A stretch of 64,000 nt of DNA. It comes from Pachyseris speciosa (taxonomy: Eukaryota; Cnidaria; Anthozoa; Scleractinia; Pachyseridae). How positions within the stretch are numbered: position 1 is the stretch's first letter; the number at the start of each line of letters is the position of its first letter. This document shows, piece by piece, positions 1-11,764 of this stretch. Position numbers and translations under genes: made by a program. The stretch is taken from contig JAEMWC010000096.1 of assembly GCA_016490735.1 (NCBI GenBank), positions 202,501 through 266,500 of the forward strand, written 5' to 3'. The notes beneath the pieces were generated by a model that saw only the letters and a list, made by a program, of their open reading frames with translations, ran no database searches and was not told the DNA's origin.

Positions 1-287
1 TAACATTTATCACTAGTTCTATTATTGTTGTTATTCCGCATCCTGTTAATTTACCGTAGTCGTTTCATACTTTTTGTACACCTATTGTTTTTCGTTTCAT
101 TGTCTGAGTTACGTAACCCGTATGTAATTTGTAACCATTGTTGTAAAATCATATTTAAGTTGTAGGTTTTTAACATTCTGTTTGTAACTGACGAAGGTCG
201 AGAGACCGAAACGTTTTTTAATCATAAATTTTTAAATTTTTATCGTTTTTTGAACCAAAAGTTGTCCATTTTCGGTCTTTTTAACTG

Positions 288-356
<69 letters not shown>

Positions 357-360
357 ACAA
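1..360. repeat. AT-rich repeat remnant ending in a (TA)n tract
   Basis: The segment contains a motif near 190-215 (GAAGGTCGAGAGACCGAAAC) of the kind often found near the ends of retroelements. It is followed by an uninterrupted TA dinucleotide tract at about 292-349. No coding frame is visible. The element class is not assigned; a Penelope-like or LINE 3' end is only a guess. Confidence 0.45.
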
Positions 361-479
361 ATTGTACATTAACTCAATAAAGACATCTATACATTTATAG
401 CTATATGTACAGCATGTTGTGGTTCTTGGCTCTTGTTTCTAACAAGCTAACCCGACCTGTGAGACGCTCTGTTACAATT

Positions 480-540
480 GCACTGTTGAGAGCCAATCAG
501 ATTGCAAGGATCACCAGTGATTTCAAAATGGGTGTAAGTA
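480..540. repeat. Dispersed repeat fragment (second copy near 27484-27541)
   Basis: About 60 bases starting in the run 'GAGAGCCAATCAGATTGC' and ending in GGGTGTAA recur almost unchanged at 27484-27541. There they form the right end of a small inverted-repeat element. Only the end of that element is present here, so this is a fragment. Confidence 0.7.
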
Positions 541-587
541 ATAAATTAATCAAGATAAAAAAGAGCAGTGCCTAAGTGTGAAATCAC

Positions 588-1195
588 CTTTTTGTCAACA
601 ATTCTCAGAGACTTAAAGAATTTGAGGATGAAAGCTTGTGAAAGCTTGTCTGGTGTCTTGACAGCAATCTCTCGCAGGTTCTCAGCTTCATCACTCCAGC
701 TACAGTCCACATCATAAGGGATCTTCACTGCCAGCTCTTGCAGTGTTTCAACAGTCTCTAACTGAGCGCTGTTTTCTGTAAAATAAACAAAAGAAGCTGT
801 TTAATTACTGAAAGCTATTACATTTCAGGTAAAGTGTTTTCTTGAATTGATTGAGCTTACCTGGAATGATTGCAGGAATAACTGATGGTGTCTTTACACC
901 TGCGATGGACCCTGTACAGTTTGCTTCTGCGCTACTCTTTAAACTCGCATTACTGCTAACATTGGGAGCTCTCTGGGATAAAAGTAAGAAACCAGGCTTT
1001 GAATCATCAGCTAGTTTCTTTTAGCATTTAAAGCCAGACAACAAGTAACGTGCACCAAAGAAAGAATATTCACGACAAGCAAATAATTTAACTTACCCAA
1101 CTGCCATATCCACAAGGAAATTCTCTAATACACAAAGTATTGAGCTGTGAATGAAACGCAGCAGTAACGTCTAAGGAATTAGCAGTTTCAATCAT
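588..1195 (-). CDS. Unrecognised spliced gene, 5' part (three exons)
   Basis: Three phase-compatible exons read on the minus strand: 1195-1097 (ATG start, 33 codons), 972-861 and 775-588. Each is bounded by GT donors and AG acceptors, and the frame stays open across both joins. They give about 133 residues. The last exon ends at the donor AAAAAG/GTGA in phase 0, so the gene continues leftwards beyond the window. The protein is hydrophilic with a helical-looking stretch rich in E, L and K (TVETLQELAVK, AENLREIAVKTPDKLSQAF). I do not recognise the family. Its start lies head to head with the TSSC4-like gene, with about 210 bp between the two ATGs. The exon structure is seen; the function is unknown. 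Confidence 0.6.
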
Positions 1196-1405
1196 TTTTT
1201 ATTTGTATTTTTATCTGAAGCTCGTCCGCCATTTTGGTTGTCAACCAAACACACCAGAACGAGGCAACTGTTTCTAAGCGAAAAAAACAGGGAAAAAAGG
1301 AAAACGGGAGTGGAGACCCGGAGATCTGGTACCCAGTTTATCCAATATGGCGGACGATCGTTAACGTCGAACGATTTATATAAAAAAAATTGTTATTTTT
1401 TTTAA
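1196..1405. promoter_or_regulatory. Divergent promoter with two inverted CCAT/ATGG (YY1-like) sites
   Basis: This 210 bp spacer separates two ATGs on opposite strands. It contains GCCGCCATTTTGG-type sequence near 1226-1240 and the opposite orientation ATATGGCGGACG near 1346-1357. Paired CCAT/ATGG boxes of this kind are typical of YY1-type sites at TATA-less housekeeping promoters. A promoter role is inferred from position and motif. Confidence 0.5.
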
Positions 1406-2116
1406 ATGGCAGAGAAAAAGAGTGAATTCATGCATATCAGCGGAGATGCTGATTTCCAAGGTCGCAGCAATTCGATTTTTGGCTGCCTAGACAAGCTCGA
1501 ACCTGCACCAAAGAGTGACACAGAACCGAAGGTATCGGCTGGGCCTCGTGCACCAAAGCATGTCCCAAATCATGTATTACACCCTGAGAAGTGGACCAAG
1601 TACACCTTGGAGGACGACGGCACTGAAAAAAGCATGGGCCTCTCTGGAGATGCGTTAAACAGGCATGTCGCTCTATCGTTTATGGATGAAATCCGTAAAA
1701 GAAAAGAAATCCCGAGCGAAATTACTGAATCGGAATCAGATGTAGTTATGTGTGAAAAACACGTCTTCTCAAAATCTGCCCTTAAGCATAAAATAGAAGT
1801 AGACAAAGGCCCTGTAAAGTCTCAGATCGTGGAGGGTGTCAATGTTATGCCTGAGTATGTGATAGGCATATCCCCTTCCAAAACACCCAAAAAAGAGCTA
1901 AAAACGGAACCAGATGATAAGAAATTACAGTCCCCAGGGAAAACAATCTGTCTGGACCACTTGGCGCAGAATGAAACAGCAAACACTTCTCCAGAAGTCC
2001 CAAGGGATGTGTCAGGTTTAGTAGAGGAACAAGATGGTGCAAAGTTTGCCAAAAGAAAGGTAAAGTCACGTAGTGGACTTCGTGCAAAGAAGTCGTCAAC
2101 AGAAGATGAATGTTAA
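1406..2116 (+). CDS. TSSC4: TSSC4-like U5 snRNP assembly factor
   Basis: One uninterrupted 236-residue frame. Around residues 53-70 it has the conserved signature VPNHVLHPEKWTKYTLED, which matches the core of the TSSC4 family. Vertebrate TSSC4 chaperones U5 snRNP and tri-snRNP assembly in the nucleus. The N-terminal segment (SGDADFQGRSNSIFGCLDKLE) also fits the family. The C-terminal third is low-complexity, acidic and lysine-rich (residues about 150-236) and ends in a basic tail (KRKVKSRSGLRAKK), plausibly a nuclear localisation signal. The length is shorter than human TSSC4. There is no intron. The start ATG is preceded by an AT-rich leader and lies about 210 bp from the divergent neighbour's start. 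Identification rests on the one conserved block. Confidence 0.8.
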   Translation: MAEKKSEFMHISGDADFQGRSNSIFGCLDKLEPAPKSDTEPKVSAGPRAPKHVPNHVLHPEKWTKYTLEDDGTEKSMGLSGDALNRHVALSFMDEIRKRKEIPSEITESESDVVMCEKHVFSKSALKHKIEVDKGPVKSQIVEGVNVMPEYVIGISPSKTPKKELKTEPDDKKLQSPGKTICLDHLAQNETANTSPEVPRDVSGLVEEQDGAKFAKRKVKSRSGLRAKKSSTEDEC

Positions 2117-2752
2117 TAGTGTCCACCTTAGAGGGATTTCACTGTATTCCATTACTTGTACACTGTAATGAACGATGAAGACATCAAGCTAAGGGACTGA
2201 AAATATTTCTTTGAAGTTTAATTAGATGCTCACAACATTATGAAACTTTTAACTGTAAAGCATGCTACTGAAAAAAAGTTGTAGAAAATACAATCATCTG
2301 AAGCCATTCAAGCCTCATTCATTTCTTTCAGAACTGTGTCACTCTGGCTAGGTGAAGAGCTTGTGGAAAAAACTAAACAAAACTGGTTGGAATATCAATA
2401 TATTAAGAACAGGAAAATGATCAAAATGTGACCCCAATTGACTTAAAAGACAAAACAGTTTTATTGGTTTCCAGTGATTTGCCACGCCTGTGTGTCATTG
2501 GGTGCACCCTCCCATTCAGTACTTTAGCACTCTCCTCGGACTTTTCTCTGAACAGCCCTAAAAACAGTCTTGTATAATAACCTTGTAAAGAAACCTTCCC
2601 ATGCCTTCATTGTAAATCCCATACTTACACCCATCAATGAGAGGCAAAAGCTTGCAATATCTGTGATTTTGTAAACAATTTTGTACCTTAATTTCAGTTA
2701 GCTTTATTCTTTGTGCATTCAACTACGTACCACACAGCCAATAGGTAACTAT
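2117..2752. other. 3' flank of TSSC4, no gene seen
   Basis: AT-rich sequence containing the likely 3' untranslated region of the upstream gene. I see no further coding exon or defined repeat here. Confidence 0.5.
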
Positions 2753-2915
2753 CATGATGGTGTCATTTGACAACAACTACCAGAATTCAGTTTGTTTTTC
2801 CTTTCCTATTCAAATTTTGTAATCCCAGTGGGGTAAAAATAACAGCAGGTCTAATTAGCATGAGAAAAGCAAAACCCAAAAGATTCTGATAGTTGTTGTC
2901 AAATGGCATCATCAT
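2753..2915. mobile_element. Small inverted-repeat element (MITE)
   Basis: The ends, starting CATGATGGTGTCATTTGACA and closing TGTCAAATGGCATCATCATG, are inverted copies over about 34 bases with few mismatches. The body is about 160 bp with no coding capacity. I could not define a target-site duplication. Confidence 0.65.
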
Positions 2916-3829
2916 GCCATTGTATCCTATTGTCATCTTGGTTCTGATCACTATTGAGTCATGTTGTGATTGCAACAGGGCTCATAATAAATATTGTTTT
3001 CGTAGAAATCTACTAGTCATTCAAAACTAAACACGTAAATTGTCTAAATCTTCCACTTAGACACTTCGAAAACACAAAGAAGCGGTCGCCATTTTTTTGA
3101 CAACTGCTACTCACTATCTATCTATCAGAATAGATGGTGAGTAGCATAGCCAATCAGGGAATCGCATTCCTGATAGAACGCTAGTAGATTTATACTAAAT
3201 GTGTATAGAGGCTCATTAAATCAAGGTTCCACTGTAGTCACTGTTGCAGCTTTAAGGGTTAACGTAATGCCTTTTCTTTTCATTGGGTTGAGGATCTGAA
3301 ACTCTTTCAAAATTGGCTGGCTTAATTACAAGAAAAGATCGAAAGGTGAAAAGGGGATATTGTGATCACCCAAAGTTTAGTTTAAAGCAAGAAAATGGTA
3401 GGTTTATTTTTAGACATTTTCCTTTCCCACTGTGGTTAAATTTTTGTGAACTTATGACTGCATGAAAATCAAATTAAACCCTTTTGAAAATTGAAGGCAT
3501 TGGGGCAGTGTAGTTTAGTTACAAACAAAATTTCTGTTTGATTAAGACAAGGCTGTTAAGAAAGCATGTACAAATCCAATGTGATACTTTTGCAAAGATG
3601 GTTTGGCCTGAAGAGTTGTCATTTTCATCTTGTTATGTCACTCATATTGCCACAGTTGAAATTATTAAAATTGACCAGCATCTTTCAATCTTGATATTGT
3701 TGTGGTAGTTTCTAACCATTACTTTCTCTGACAGGAAAATAAAGTTACTTGCTTTATCTTACTCTTAACATTTGATGTCCATCTGCGAACAGGGGCATCT
3801 GTATAGCTGGCAGCAAATCTCAACTGCTA

Positions 3830-4066
3830 GCCTTAACTTAATGTAAATTTGGTAAATTTTGTAATTTCTGCTCATAGTGTTTTTATAATATTGTACACAG
3901 ATTTATTTTATTTTAGCCATTAATTGTAAATATTGTACAGAATTGTAGTTTATAAGTTATCATATGTTTTGTTGACTTTTTTTGTTATTGTTTTCTCGGA
4001 AACAGCTTTTATAATAGCTACTCTTAAATTCGAGAAAAAATAAAGTTTATGTATGTATGAGATGCC
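3830..4066 (+). mobile_element. Truncated LINE-like 3' end inserted in arm A
   Basis: This segment interrupts the homology with arm B, where the flanks (CTCAACTG and ATGAGATGCCC) are contiguous. It ends with a polyadenylation-like AATAAAG followed by short ATGT repeats, as expected for the 3' end of a 5'-truncated non-LTR retroelement. The family is not assigned. Confidence 0.5.
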
Positions 4067-4582
4067 CTTCATTCTCTGGAATTCATCCAATAAACAATAT
4101 ATCTGGTTTTGCAGGCTGATGATCAGACCTAACTTGAAAAAGGTAGGGTTTCCACGGTAAGGGAGAAATCAGGGGAAAACGGACTTATCAAGGTCATGGA
4201 AAAGTCAGGGGAATTATGAATCAAGTAGGGGGAATTCTACCCAGAAGACATTGAAAAGTCAGGGAATTTTACATTAGGTTTGGGAAGGAGATTCCTTGTT
4301 AGTAAAGGTAATGTCATTTCTGAAAAAATATATATTTATTTAGCTTCGCCAGAGACCTGGCAGGGACCCTACAACAGCTTGAGCCAATTACTGTAGGCCC
4401 ATAACTGCAAATCCCTTCCCCATAACCACATTCTAGTAGAGATAGATCACCACACTGAGGACTATGTCCCCTACTCTTTTCGAACAGTTCATGGGTTCTT
4501 AACGTCCCACAGATTGATAGGTTTTGAGTATGTCATTCGTTAAGGCATTATTGAAGCTTAGAAGCTGAAACTTGGTGATAAT

Positions 4583-5214
4583 AGACCCTTTTCATAATGG
4601 TGCCCGACAAATTATTCTTTTATTCTTATGATAATGAGCCCTACTAGCCTCGTCAGCATGTGCAAAATTCAATAGAATTTTTTCATTAAAGTGAGGTTAG
4701 TAGGGCTAATTCCCGGGGGGTACTCCCATAAAGTCCGGATAGGTGTGTGCCGCGAAGGGTCTTAAACCCTGACCCTATTTAAGGAACAATCCAACGAAAA
4801 TTGATACCCTATTTAAGGCCCAAATCCGAAAAATGACACCCTATGCAAGTGAAGAACAAAAACTCAAAATAGCTTGAACAGGTCAACTCAAAAACACAAT
4901 CTTTTTAAAATCGCTTTTGGCAATACTTTAACTTTGACAGATCATTTGTTTTCCTCTTAACTGGGTGTTTACACCCTGCTATTTTTGCTGATACAAATTT
5001 AGGCACTCTATCTAAGGATCACACTGGGACACTATGCCAACATAGCCGAAAAGGATACCCTATTTAAGGATCGAGAACCTCCAAAAACCATACCCTATTC
5101 CGCGGCACGTACCTATATAGCCCATATAGGGGAGTACCCCCCCCCCCCCCCGGGGGCTAATTAACACATATACAAAAGAATAATTAAAATCGTCCGCCAT
5201 TATGTAAAAGGTCT
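4583..5214. mobile_element. MITE with 2-bp AT target duplication, private to arm A
   Basis: The terminal inverted repeats are AGACCCTTTTCATAATGG at the left and CCATTATGTAAAAGGTCT at the right. The flanks read GATAAT/element/ATTGG, while the paralogous empty site in arm B (near 29768-29776, reverse strand) reads GATAATTGG. Insertion therefore duplicated AT. It contains a second, nested element (4712-5154). Confidence 0.8.
4712..5154. mobile_element. hAT-type MITE with 8-bp target duplication
   Basis: Both flanks carry GGCTAATT (4704-4711 and 5155-5162). The ends are inverted, CCCGGGGGGTACTCC at the left against a GGAGTACC(C)n CGGG end at the right, and internal copies of ACCCTATTTAAGG recur. 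The 8-bp duplication points to a hAT-type transposase as the mobiliser. It is nested inside the 4583-5214 element. Confidence 0.75.
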
Positions 5215-6475
5215 ATTGGTTTGTGGTCAGTGAAAAGGCAGCGAATTTTTTCTATTCCATTGAGTGGCAACCGTGATAAGGGAGTGGCAGTTCTAACCCA
5301 GTCCCCAGGGCCTCCGCACTATTCGAAATGGCACTTAGGGGTCGAGTTGAAACAAAATTCATCTATGTATATAAGGGGAGGTTAAGAAATAACAAATCAA
5401 GTGGCTCTGTAGTGAAGAAGTTATTTCCAAATGACAAAGCTTCAAGTTTTTAGTGCCTTTCAGCCGTGAGAAGCCAAATGTTTACAAATTGATCTCCTAT
5501 GCCACCTCAGGCCAGGCAAAAACATGTTTATCATCCTTTCCTTTGCTCGTGTCTGACACTATAGCTATTTCTTATAATATTTACCATTAACGGTCATTAA
5601 CTACAGAAACGAATGCGAAACAAACCGGAACTCAAGCTTGGGTATTTCTTTTTATTGCCACATGGTGAAATAATTCTGCTACAAGGGCCAAGGCCATACT
5701 GTCTATGAATACTAAGAAGTAAAAACTAGTTTTAAATGAAAGGGGGTTGTGGAAACAACAGCTGGGTGAAAAACCTCCCCGTGCGTCCACTTGCTCCTAG
5801 GAGGAAAACCCCGAGCCAGCTGTACCCCCATTCTTAGACCTCCCGGGCTGGGCCGAAACAAAGTACTAAATATATGACGGATGAAAACGGGTAACATTAG
5901 CCAGAATGCCTTTTCTTCTCGGGACATTTACTTACAGTTCAATAAACTACCCAGGACTGTCATATTGATCGTTATTATTCATAGACGCGCAGGAAGAACT
6001 TATTGCATTGGTTGCCAAGCACGCGCGGCAATGCTTAATAGTTGAAATCCTAAGAAACTATAAGAGTAAAACATTAAGAGAATACCAAGTTCGAAACTGG
6101 GGTCACAGTTTGGGAATTTATGCACAGACTCAGAATTTCAGATATTATTCACGACTTCGTTAATGATCCTGGGAGTGAAAGAGTTAAATTTATCATATGA
6201 CCTGTACGGCTCCGCACGCGCTTTGATTGTGAACAATTGAGAAAATCCCCGTATGAGGGCCGTACGCCTCAGTGCGAGCAGGGCCGGAAATAGCCGTACG
6301 GCTTAGGAACACTTACGGCCCGAGCGATACGAATTTAGAGGATTTCGTCGCGTCTAACCAAAAACACTAAAACACTTATTGGCTGAGTCAGGTAGGACCG
6401 GACGGGAAAATGTTTGGCTCTCTGTCATGGCGCACGGACCACGTTGCGTTCGGTCCTTACGCATGACCTCGAGCC

Positions 6476-7079
6476 AAATACTCATGCTTAAATAAGTTGT
6501 TCTTTATAACTTGTGAATCTTAAACGTAAAGAAGTAATTCAACTTAATCGACGAATTCTAGAAACAGAAGAGTTAATGAAAAAACACAGCAAAACGTATT
6601 TAGCAGCAAGCGATTCGCAAAGAGGAGTGTCTTAATGGCGTACCATATACAAAGCGGACTAATTCTCGAACTGTAAATTAACTGAAACCTTATCATTCAG
6701 CTGCCCACAAACATCATTCACGAAATTTTCTTGACGACTTGACAACAAATATGAGTCAGAAGAAAGCTTACGAGAGAGAATTTCAGCATGGCTTAAAAGT
6801 CCGATTACGTTTTGTAAATTTAACTATACAGTGTTAGCAACACTGTATAGTAAAAGTACCAGGGAGAATTTTGACTCTGATATATTATTGGACAAAACGA
6901 AAGCTAACTTTTTTCCTGATTACGCACGCACCCTTTTATCTTAAGACCGGTTTACTTTAATTTTCATTTCACATTGTATGCCTAAACTTTTCTCTAAAAT
7001 GCAAATCGTTTTATCACAAAAAGTGCTTATCCCTTCTTTCCTGTCACTAACTCACTTGCACTCCTAGATTGAACAGTCA
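6476..7079. other. Spacer with a short perfect palindrome, no gene seen
   Basis: AT-rich sequence between arm A and the satellite. At 6823-6851 the 13-base arms ACTATACAGTGTT and AACACTGTATAGT are perfect inverted copies around a 3-base loop. Nothing else is recognisable. Confidence 0.5.
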
Positions 7080-8164
7080 TTCTTTTATAATTCATTTATC
7101 AGTCATTTGCTAACACGCGCACGCTTTCTAAATCTATCTAATCATTACCAATCCGTCATAATTCAATTATCAGCCATTTACTAACACGTACACTCTTTTT
7201 AAGTCTATCTAAGCATTACCACTCAGTCATAATTGATTTATCAGTCAATTGCTAACACGCACACTCTTTTAAGTCTTCCTAATCATTATCACTCCGTTAT
7301 AATTCACTTATCAGTCACTTGCCAACACGCGCACTCTTTTTAAGCCGATTTAATCATTACCACTCAATCATAATTGATTTATCAGTCATTTGCTAACATG
7401 CGCATGCGTTTTAAGTCTATCTAATCATTACCACTCCGTCACAATTGATTTATCAGTCATTTGATAACACGTGCACGCTTTTCAAATCTATCTAATCATT
7501 ACCACTCCATCATAATTCAATTATCAGTCATTTGCTGACACGCACACTCTTTTGAAGTCTATGTAATCATTAACACTCCGTCATAATTCATTTATCAGTC
7601 ATTTGCTAACACGCGCACGCTTTCTAAATCTATCTAATCATCACCAATCCGTCATAATACAATTATCAGCCATTTACTAACACGTACACTCTTTTTAAGT
7701 CTATCTAAGCATTACCACTCGGTCATAATTGATTTATCAGTCAATTGTTAACACGCACACTCTTTTAAGTCTTCCTAATCATTATCACTCCGTTATAATT
7801 CAATTATCAGTCACTTGCCAACACGCGCACTCTTTTCAAGCCGATCTAATCATTACCACTCAGTCATAATTGATTTATCAGTCATTTGCTAACACGCGCA
7901 CTCTTTGCCGATCTAATCATGACAACTCCGTCGTGATTCATTTCTCAGTCATTTGCTAACACGCGCACTCTTTTTAAGCCGATCTAATCATTACAACTCT
8001 GTCATGATTCATTTCTCAGTCATTTGCTAACACGCACATTCTTTTTAATTCTACCTAATCATTACCACTCCGTCATAATTGATTTATCAGTCATTTGCTA
8101 ACATGTGCATGCTTTTTAAGTCTATCTAATCATTACCACTCCGTCATAATTCACTTATCAGTCA

Positions 8165-8475
8165 GAGCAGAGTTGGCGCAGTGGTGAGTGGTGGCAGTGG
8201 TGGCAGTGGGGAGCAGAGTTGGCGCAGTGGTGAGAGCGCTCGCCTCCCACCAGTGGTCCCGGGTTCGATTCCCGGACTCGGCGTCATAAGTGGGCTGAGT
8301 TTGTTGGTTCTCTACTCTGCTCCGAGAGGTTTTTCTCCGGGTACTCCGGTTTTCCCATCTCGCCAAAAACCAACATTTGATTTGATTTGATTTACTTAGA
8401 GTTGATTTGATTTAGTCTCCCCAATTAGTAGAGCATCTGTGCTCGGCTAAATACATTTGAGACTTAAATAAAGTG

Positions 8476-8523
<48 letters not shown>
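8165..8523 (+). mobile_element. tRNA-derived SINE with (ATT)n tail
   Basis: The internal RNA polymerase III promoter is clear: A box TGGCGCAGTGG (8220-8230) and B box GGTTCGATTCC (8262-8272). A tRNA-unrelated body follows and ends in TAAATAAAGTG and an (ATT)n tail. The first 24 bases of the head occur twice (8165-8188 and from 8210), separated by GTGGCAGTGG repeats, so the 5' end is partly duplicated. It sits inside one satellite unit. It is a SINE and not a functional tRNA gene. Confidence 0.85.
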
Positions 8524-10314
8524 GCTAACACGCGCACTCTTTTTAAGCTGATCTAATCATTACCGCTCAGTCATAATTGTTTTATCAGTCATTTGCTAAC
8601 ATGAACATGCTTTTTAAGTATATTTAATCATTCCCACTCCGTCATAATTCAATTATCAGTCATTTGCTAACACGCGCACTCTTTATAAGTCTATGTAATC
8701 ATTACCACTCCGTCATAATTCATTTATCAGTCATTTGAGAACACGCGCACGCTTTTTAAATTTATCTAATCATTACCACTCCGTCATAATTCAATTATCG
8801 GCCATTTGCTAACACGCACACTCTTTTTAAGTCTACCTAATCATTACCACTCCGTCATAATTCCTTTAATTATCAGCCATTTGCTAACACGCACACTCTT
8901 TTAAGTCTACCTCATCATTACCACTCCGTCATAATTCATTTAATTATCAGTCGTTTGCTAACACGCACACTCTTTTAAGTCTACCTCATCATTACCACTC
9001 CGTCATAATTCATTTAATTATCAGTCGTTTGCTAACACGCACACTATTTTTATTTCTATGCAATCATTTCCTTTCCGTCATAATTCATTTATCAGTCATT
9101 TGCTAACATGCGCACTCTTTTAAGCTGATCTAATCATTACCACTCAGTCATAATTGATTTATCAGTCATTTGCTAACATGCGCATGCGTTTTAAGTCTAT
9201 CTAATCATTACCACTCCGTCACAATTGATTTATCAGTCATTTGATAACACGTGCACGCTTTTCAAATCTATCTAATCATTACCACTCCGTCATAATTCAA
9301 TTATCAGCCATTTGCTAACACGCACACTCTTAAGTCTACCTAATCATTACCACTCCGTCATAACTCATTTAATTATCAGTCGTTTGCTAACACACACACT
9401 ATTTTAAGTCTACCTAATCATTACCACTCCATCATGATTCATTTATCAGCCATTTGCTAACACGCACACTCTTTTAAGTCTACCTCATCATTACCACTCC
9501 GTCATAATTCATTTAATTATCAGGCGTTTGCTAACACGCACACTATTTTTATTTCTATGCAATCATTACCTTCCCGTCATAATTCATTTATCAGTCAGTT
9601 GCTAACACGCGCACTCTTTTTAAGCTGATCTAATCATTACCACTCAGTCATAATTGATTTATCAGTCATTTGCTAACATGCGCATGCTTTTTAAGTCTAT
9701 CTAATCACTACCACTCCGTCATAATTCAATTATCAGTCATTTGCTAACACGCGCACTGTTTTTAAGTCTATGTAATCATTACCACTCCGTCATAATTTAT
9801 TTATCAGTCATTTGATAACACGCGCACGCTTTTTAAATCTATCTAATCATTACCACTCCGTCATAATTCAATTATCAGCCATTTGCTAACACGCACACTC
9901 TTTTTAAGTCTACCTAATCATTACCACTCCATCATGATTCATTTATCAGTCATTTGCTAACACGCGCACTCTTTTTAAGTCTATGCAATCATTACCTTCC
10001 CGTCAGAATTAATTTATCAATCAGTTGCTAACACGCGCACTCTTCGTAAGTTTATCTAATCATAACCACTCCGTCATAATTCATTTATGAGTTACTTGCT
10101 AACACGCGCACTATTTTAAAGCCAACTAATCATTACCATTCCGTCATAATTCGTCAGTCATTTGGTAACAAGCGCACTCTTTTAAAGTCCATCTAATCAT
10201 TACCATTCCGTCATAATTCATTATCATGCAGTCATTTCCTAACATGCGCACTCTTTTAAGTAATTTGCTTACACTCGCACTCTATCCAAGTTCACCGCCA
10301 CTTTGTCCAAACTC

Positions 10315-10577
10315 GAACCCAGGCTTTCTATCTCTTTTCCTCCCTTGTCGTCGAGAGAGACCCTGGTCGGACCTGATCATGTGAACACCCAAAATCTGGG
10401 TGGTAAAAAAATTGATGGCAGCGAGGGGTGGCAAAGTCAAGAAACTTTTACTGCTACAAAACGGCTTTAATGATCCACCCTCCCTGCAGTTTTGATGTTT
10501 TTACTGGTCACGTGATCAGGTACAACCAGGGTCTCTCTCTCGACGACAAGGGAGGAAAAGAGAAAGAGCCTGGGTTC
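10315..10577. mobile_element. MITE with about 70-bp terminal inverted repeats
   Basis: The left end begins GAACCCAGGCTTTCTATCTC and the right end finishes GAGAAAGAGCCTGGGTTC. Complementarity extends through TCCTCCCTTGTCGTCGAGAG and CTCTCGACGACAAGGGAGGA to the TGATCA/TCACGTGATCA region. It lies in the decayed right edge of the satellite. The target duplication is not clear. Confidence 0.8.
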
Positions 10578-10735
10578 TAGGTTGTACTCTGTCTTAATTC
10601 ATTTATTGGTCATTTTCGAACGTCCGCACTCTCTATTTAAGAGTGCTTAACCCGTCGTAATTCCTTACTCAATTATTTGCTAGCACGCTCACTATATCAA
10701 ATTTTATATTATTATTGGCACTCTGTTTTAAGTCA

Positions 10736-11333
10736 TCCATCAGTAGCATGGTTTCCATGGAAACAGCATGTCGATCAAAGTTGTCATTAGCATCGAAATT
10801 TGATTGTCTGGCCATTGGTAGAAATATAATTTGTGATCAACAAAGAGGAAAACTTTTTTCAAATTTTGCGTAGAAAACTACCTTAACTTATTATTAAGCT
10901 TAGTATCAAAGTTCTCCCTGGATATTTTTTCTTCTCTGACGAACTTGAATTTACAGTCAGAACATTTATATCAAATTAACTGACATTGAGAAGAACGAAA
11001 TGAGCAATTTCATCACTTTTTAGCTATTATGAAACTAAGTATCTCCCAAATTCAAAATGGCACACTTATTTGTGTATTCTTATCATTACTGGTTACATAA
11101 TTTCTTCTGCGCTTCTATTAATCTCCTTACAGCCTTAATTAATTATTCGAGTTGCAACCCTAGAGCCTCAGGAAATTAATGCTCTACAATGAAGTTTTAA
11201 AAGATAGTTCACTGCGTAGGGTCATTAACCGGTTGAAGGCAACATGTATAGCAGCTGGTCCTTTATCTTGATCTTGTGTAATGCCATTGTGTCCCCAGTT
11301 AAAAGAGTGTAACTTCTGACAAGGTTCCCTTAC
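10736..11333. other. Spacer, no gene seen
   Basis: AT-rich sequence beyond the satellite with no repeat or coding exon I can support. Confidence 0.4.
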
Positions 11334-11408
11334 ATTCATTTCTGCGGCCATTGCTAAAGAATATAGAAGAAATGTTGCACAGATTAGCCCAAGCTTGATC
11401 TTTCTCAT
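11334..11408 (-). CDS. Candidate signal-peptide exon of a small secreted protein
   Basis: A 25-codon ATG exon, MRKIKLGLICATFLLYSLAM plus AAEMN, has the basic start, hydrophobic core and small-residue end of a classical signal peptide. It ends exactly at a GTAAGG donor. It lies just downstream (same strand) of the terminal exon of the orphan secreted-protein gene, so it may open a tandem neighbour. The following exons were not identified. Reading on without splicing gives a 74-residue frame, which I consider less likely. Confidence 0.4.
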
Positions 11409-11764
11409 TGTTAGCTCGCTTATTCAGAGTGAGTAACTTATGAGACGTCTGTAGTTCCGTATCTGAACAAGTAGATTGTTTTGTTTTTAGTACTGTTGCT
11501 GAGAAACAAAGCACACGAAGCAGCCAAGTTTAGTATGAGCAAACGATACTTTTAAGTATCTGAGAGTGCGAGAGAGTCGATGAACAAGCATGCATGAGTG
11601 ATAGTGCTAGTTAAGATTCATAGCCTCTCATGCATCGCACCAATTAGAACGCCACTGTTTGCAGCGAGAAGGTAACTTAAATTTCATTTAGCCAAGAAAA
11701 AATCTCAAGGAACAGGTGATCTAACAGTGTTTTACAGAAGCGTTTTTACTGCTTAGATGGCTTC

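Larger units (their letters stand above)
2985..6475. repeat. Arm A of a large inverted duplication
   Basis: This block matches the reverse complement of 28105-34390 over essentially its whole length. Landmarks pair across the arms: TCCACTTAG near 3052 with the region near 34318; the T-rich 3300-3450 block with 30690-30860; a short conserved open frame at 5712-5927 (minus) with 29073-29267 (plus); and CGTACGG-rich sequence near 6190-6420 with 28140-28320. Arm A carries private insertions at about 3830-4066 and 4583-5214 and lacks the 3.2 kb element of arm B. No known protein domain is visible in the shared sequence. Confidence 0.85.
7080..10735. repeat. 71-bp satellite array, about 40 units, with higher-order structure
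   Basis: Units of about 70-71 bp repeat the pattern ATCATTACCACTCCGTCATA, then an A/T stretch, then TTATCAGTCATTTGCTAAC and ACGCGCACTCTTTTTAAGTC. Successive ATCATTACC starts lie at 7141, 7212, 7282 and 7353. A seven-unit block near 7125 recurs about 496 bp later near 7621, which is a higher-order repeat. The run shared at 7441 and 9221 is 1780 bp apart, that is 20 units plus the inserted SINE. Units decay from about 10260 to 10735. A SINE (8165-8523) and a MITE (10315-10577) interrupt the array. Confidence 0.9.

Noticed and set aside
5712..5927. 71-residue frame conserved in both inverted arms
   Set aside because: Conservation follows from the duplication itself; the C-terminal parts diverge by frameshift and no domain is recognised.
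8151..8390. Possible tRNA gene or short protein
   Set aside because: A and B boxes are present, but the 3' body and (ATT)n tail show a SINE; the frames are incidental.
7080..10735. Regularly spaced repeats reminiscent of a CRISPR array
   Set aside because: The 71-bp units are repeated in full with no unique spacers, in a eukaryotic genome; it is a satellite.
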